The notes beneath the pieces were generated by a model that was given only the letters and a program-made list of their open reading frames with translations, made no database searches and had not been told where the DNA came from. Of a stretch of 64,000 bases of DNA, positions 61,247 to 64,000 are shown one piece after another (the stretch's first letter is position 1; the number at the start of each line of letters is the position of its first letter). This DNA comes from Flavobacterium hydatis (GTDB lineage Bacteria; Bacteroidota; Bacteroidia; Flavobacteriales; Flavobacteriaceae), in contig NZ_JPRM01000029.1 in NCBI RefSeq assembly GCF_000737695.1, positions 1 to 64,000 of the forward strand, in the 5' to 3' direction. Made by a program: the position numbers and the translations under genes.

Positions 61247-64000
61247 ATGCTTAATAAGATAATACAATTCTCAGTTAAGAATAAACTGGTAATTGGCGTC
61301 TTTACATTGCTATGGATTATTTATGGCGTGTATGAAGTTAGTCGTTTACCTATCGATGCCGTACCAGACATCACAAACAATCAGGTACAAATTATTACAA
61401 CCGCTCCATCCTTAGGAGCCGAAGATGTAGAACGTCTTATAACATTCCCGATAGAACAAGCGATAAGTAATATTCCGCAGCTTAAAGAAAGCCGTAGTAT
61501 TTCGCGTTTCGGACTTTCGTTAATAACAATTGTTTTTGATGATAATACTGATGTTTATTGGGCACGCCAGCAGGTTGCAGAACGTTTGCAGAAAGTAGAA
61601 ATTGACAAAAATGCCAGTAAACCCGAAATGGCTCCTGCAACAACAGGATTGGGAGAGATATACCAATATGTTGTAAAACCACAACCAGGTTACGAGGCAA
61701 AGTATTCTCTCGAGGATTTGCGTACTATTCAGGATTGGACTATTAGACGACAACTTTTAGGTACTCCCGGAATTGCCGATGTAGCAACTTTTGGCGGAAA
61801 ACTAAAACAGTATGAAATTGCTGTAAATCCTGCACGATTAAAAGCGCAAAGTCTTACTATAAAAGAGGTTTTTACAGCCTTAAGTAGTAATAACGAAAAT
61901 ACAGGAGGTGCTTATATTGAGAAAGGCCCAACGGTACTTTATATCCGAAGTGTAGGACTTACCAAGAATATAAGTGATATCCAGAATATTATTGTAAAAA
62001 ATACCCAAGCAGGAACACCAATTCTTATAAAAGATATTGCTGATGTAAAAATGTCTTCGGCAATACGTTACGGCGCTTTAACCACAGATGATTTAGGAGA
62101 ATCTGTAGGTGGAATTGTAATGATGTTAAAGGGTGAAAATGCGAATAATGTTATTGTAAATGTAAAAAAACGTGTTGCTGAAATAGAGAAGATTTTACCA
62201 GAAGGGCTGAAAATAGAACCTTTTCTAGACCGTACAAAAATGGTTGATAATGCCATCGGTACAGTGCAAAAAAATCTAATCGAGGGCGCATTAATTGTTG
62301 TCTTGGTGTTGGTACTATTTTTAGGTAACCTACGTGCAGGATTTATTGTAGCATCGGTGATACCATTAGCAATGTTATTTGCTATTATTATGATGAACAC
62401 CTTTGGCGTAAGCGGAAACTTAATGAGTCTTGGTGCGCTGGATTTTGGTTTAATAGTAGATGGAGCCGTAATTATAGTCGAAGCCATTTTGCACCATATG
62501 CATAGCACCAAAAAGTATAAAGGCGTTGATAGTGTTTCGCAACCAGAAATGGACAAAGAAGTTGCTAGTTCGGCAGGGCGTATGATGAATGCGGCAGTAT
62601 TTGGACAAATTATTATCCTTATCGTATATCTTCCAATATTATCTCTGGAAGGAATAGAAGGGAAGATGTTTAAACCAATGGCGCAAACAGTTGCTTTTGC
62701 CATTTTAGGAGCATTTATCTTATCGCTTACTTATGTACCAATGGTTAGCTCTTTGTTTATTAGTAAGAAAGTAAACCACAAACCCAATCTTTCTGACCGA
62801 ATCATGGCAAGATTAGAATCGTATTATGAAAACTGGTTAACAAAAGCTTTGCGAGTAAGAAAGTCTATCGTTATATCGGCATTTGTTTTATTTGGAATTG
62901 CAATGATTTTGTTTACACGAATGGGAGGTGAGTTTATACCACAACTAGAAGAAGGAGATTTTGCTGTAGAAACACGTTTGCTACTAGGAACAAATTTATC
63001 TACAACTACCGAAACCATCCAGAAAATTTCTGCTGAGTTAAAAAGTAAATATCCTGAGGTAGAAAAAGTAGTATCCAGAATTGGTAGTGCCGAAATCCCT
63101 ACGGATCCGATGCCTATAGAAGGCGGAGATATGATTATTGTTTTAAAAGACAAATCGGAATGGACAAGTGCATCATCTTTCCCAGAACTGGCAGATAAAA
63201 TGACCGAAACTGTAAAACAAGTTGCTCCCGGAGTTACGACAGGTTTTCAATTTCCGGTTCAGATGCGTTTTAACGAACTTATGACTGGTGCAAAACAAGA
63301 TGTTGTATGCAAAATTTATGGAGAAGACTTAAATAAACTTGCTGAATACGCCGAAAAACTTGGTGCAATTAGTAAAACCGTAAGTGGCGCAACCGACTTA
63401 TATGTGGAGAAAGTGACAGGAATGCCACAAATCGTTATTGATTATGATTGGGCAGAAATGGCTAAATATGGTATTTATGTTTCGGACATTAACCAAACTG
63501 TAAATGCAGCTTTTGCAGGAGCAGTAGCGGGAAGTATTTACGAAGGTGAAAAACGATTTGACATGGTTGTTAGGGTAGAAGCTAGCGGACGAAAAGATAT
63601 TAATGATGTACGTAATCTATTAATCGCAACACCATCAGGAATGCAAATTCCGCTTTACCAAGTAGCATCTGTAAAAGAAATTGAAGGTCCAAACCAAATA
63701 CAACGAGAAGATGCTAAAAGAAGAATCATCGTAGGTTTTAACGTAAGAGGTCGAGATGTAGAATCGATTGTAGAAGAATTGCAGAAAAAGGTAAATGCTC
63801 AAATAAAATTTGATCCTGGCTATTATATTACTTACGGCGGAACTTTTGAAAACTTGCAAGAAGCAAAATCTCGTCTTGGCGTTGCTGTACCAGCTGCCTT
63901 ATTTATGATTTTGGCATTGTTATACTTTGCTTTTAGATCTTTAAAAGAAGGAATTATAATATTTACAGCAATTCCTTTATCGGCTATTGGTGGTGTATTT
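61247..64000 (+). CDS. CusA/CzcA-family heavy-metal efflux RND transporter (partial)
   Basis: Translated by hand from the ATG at 61247, open to the window edge (918 codons, no stop). It starts MLNKIIQFSVKNKLVIGVFT. Family features are RLPIDAVPDITNNQVQI, FPIEQAISNIPQL, SRSISRFGLSLITIVFDD, and in the fourth membrane segment GALDFGLIVDGAVIIVEA, with the acidic residues typical of the heavy-metal RND branch. It is an inner-membrane pump that expels Cu/Ag or Zn/Co/Cd with periplasmic and outer-membrane partners, which would lie beyond the edge. Metal specificity cannot be set from this part. Confidence 0.92.
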   Translation, partial: MLNKIIQFSVKNKLVIGVFTLLWIIYGVYEVSRLPIDAVPDITNNQVQIITTAPSLGAEDVERLITFPIEQAISNIPQLKESRSISRFGLSLITIVFDDNTDVYWARQQVAERLQKVEIDKNASKPEMAPATTGLGEIYQYVVKPQPGYEAKYSLEDLRTIQDWTIRRQLLGTPGIADVATFGGKLKQYEIAVNPARLKAQSLTIKEVFTALSSNNENTGGAYIEKGPTVLYIRSVGLTKNISDIQNIIVKNTQAGTPILIKDIADVKMSSAIRYGALTTDDLGESVGGIVMMLKGENANNVIVNVKKRVAEIEKILPEGLKIEPFLDRTKMVDNAIGTVQKNLIEGALIVVLVLVLFLGNLRAGFIVASVIPLAMLFAIIMMNTFGVSGNLMSLGALDFGLIVDGAVIIVEAILHHMHSTKKYKGVDSVSQPEMDKEVASSAGRMMNAAVFGQIIILIVYLPILSLEGIEGKMFKPMAQTVAFAILGAFILSLTYVPMVSSLFISKKVNHKPNLSDRIMARLESYYENWLTKALRVRKSIVISAFVLFGIAMILFTRMGGEFIPQLEEGDFAVETRLLLGTNLSTTTETIQKISAELKSKYPEVEKVVSRIGSAEIPTDPMPIEGGDMIIVLKDKSEWTSASSFPELADKMTETVKQVAPGVTTGFQFPVQMRFNELMTGAKQDVVCKIYGEDLNKLAEYAEKLGAISKTVSGATDLYVEKVTGMPQIVIDYDWAEMAKYGIYVSDINQTVNAAFAGAVAGSIYEGEKRFDMVVRVEASGRKDINDVRNLLIATPSGMQIPLYQVASVKEIEGPNQIQREDAKRRIIVGFNVRGRDVESIVEELQKKVNAQIKFDPGYYITYGGTFENLQEAKSRLGVAVPAALFMILALLYFAFRSLKEGIIIFTAIPLSAIGGVF

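Overview
The window comes from a Bacteroidetes bacterium, most likely Flavobacterium or a close member of the Flavobacteriaceae. The DNA is AT-rich, -7 boxes read TAnnTTTG, and the genes include PorP/SprF proteins, a type B C-terminal sorting domain of the type IX secretion system (T9SS), SusC/SusD, and a Hcp/VgrG set of the Bacteroidetes subtype (T6SSiii). No rRNA, tRNA, transposase or CRISPR array was recognised.

Layout. Positions 1-2283 (minus) hold a PorP/SprF protein and a TPR/PD40 envelope protein cut by the window edge. Positions 2514-14989 (plus) are a T6SS cargo island with no T6SS machinery genes: LysM-like protein, PAAR-like DUF4280 tip, a 928-aa OmpA-domain candidate effector, three related lipoproteins that look like an immunity array interrupted by a 259-aa unknown, Hcp (TssD), VgrG, a 55-aa beta-rich protein, a GxSxG lipase-like effector, and two duplicated small membrane proteins as candidate immunity. 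Positions 15137-18829 (minus) hold a DUF1254 lipoprotein, an AcvB/VirJ-type double hydrolase and a small secreted protein. Positions 19081-22360 (plus) hold a GH27 alpha-galactosidase-type gene broken by one extra ATGG unit, and a six-hairpin glycosidase-like protein.

Positions 22701-31391 hold a GNAT acetyltransferase, a membrane-anchored TPR/HTH regulator, and, divergent from it, a 1615-aa T9SS adhesin with ten exact 240-bp repeats followed by its own PorP/SprF partner. Positions 31612-33777 are two tandem membrane-linked AraC regulators. A TonB-dependent-receptor-like barrel follows (34156-36555), then a DHA2 MFS pump and its TetR regulator with three ATACC-N4-GGTAT operators (36599-38900).

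Positions 39426-49200 (minus) form one co-oriented block: LytS-like kinase, zincin protease, SusC, SusD and a LytTR response regulator, with a strong terminator just ahead of the response regulator. Positions 50964-55655 (plus) carry a second kinase/NarL pair, a PAS kinase and a YegP-like protein; the two kinase upstream regions share a 16-bp motif. A histone H1-like 58-aa gene follows on the minus strand. Positions 56301-60284 (minus) are a four-gene redox cluster (FAD-SLDH-like small subunit, GMC oxidoreductase, ferritin-like protein, ABM monooxygenase). The right end carries a small exported protein and a CusA/CzcA RND pump cut by the edge.

Intergenic regions are rich in palindromic REP-like elements of several families (22407, 33846, 38945, 53481, 53688) and a 114-bp tandem array at 50090. 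The best candidates for a poorly described system are the T6SS cargo island, especially the 928-aa protein with its lipoprotein array and the 55-aa protein next to VgrG, and the GMC/ferritin-like cluster.
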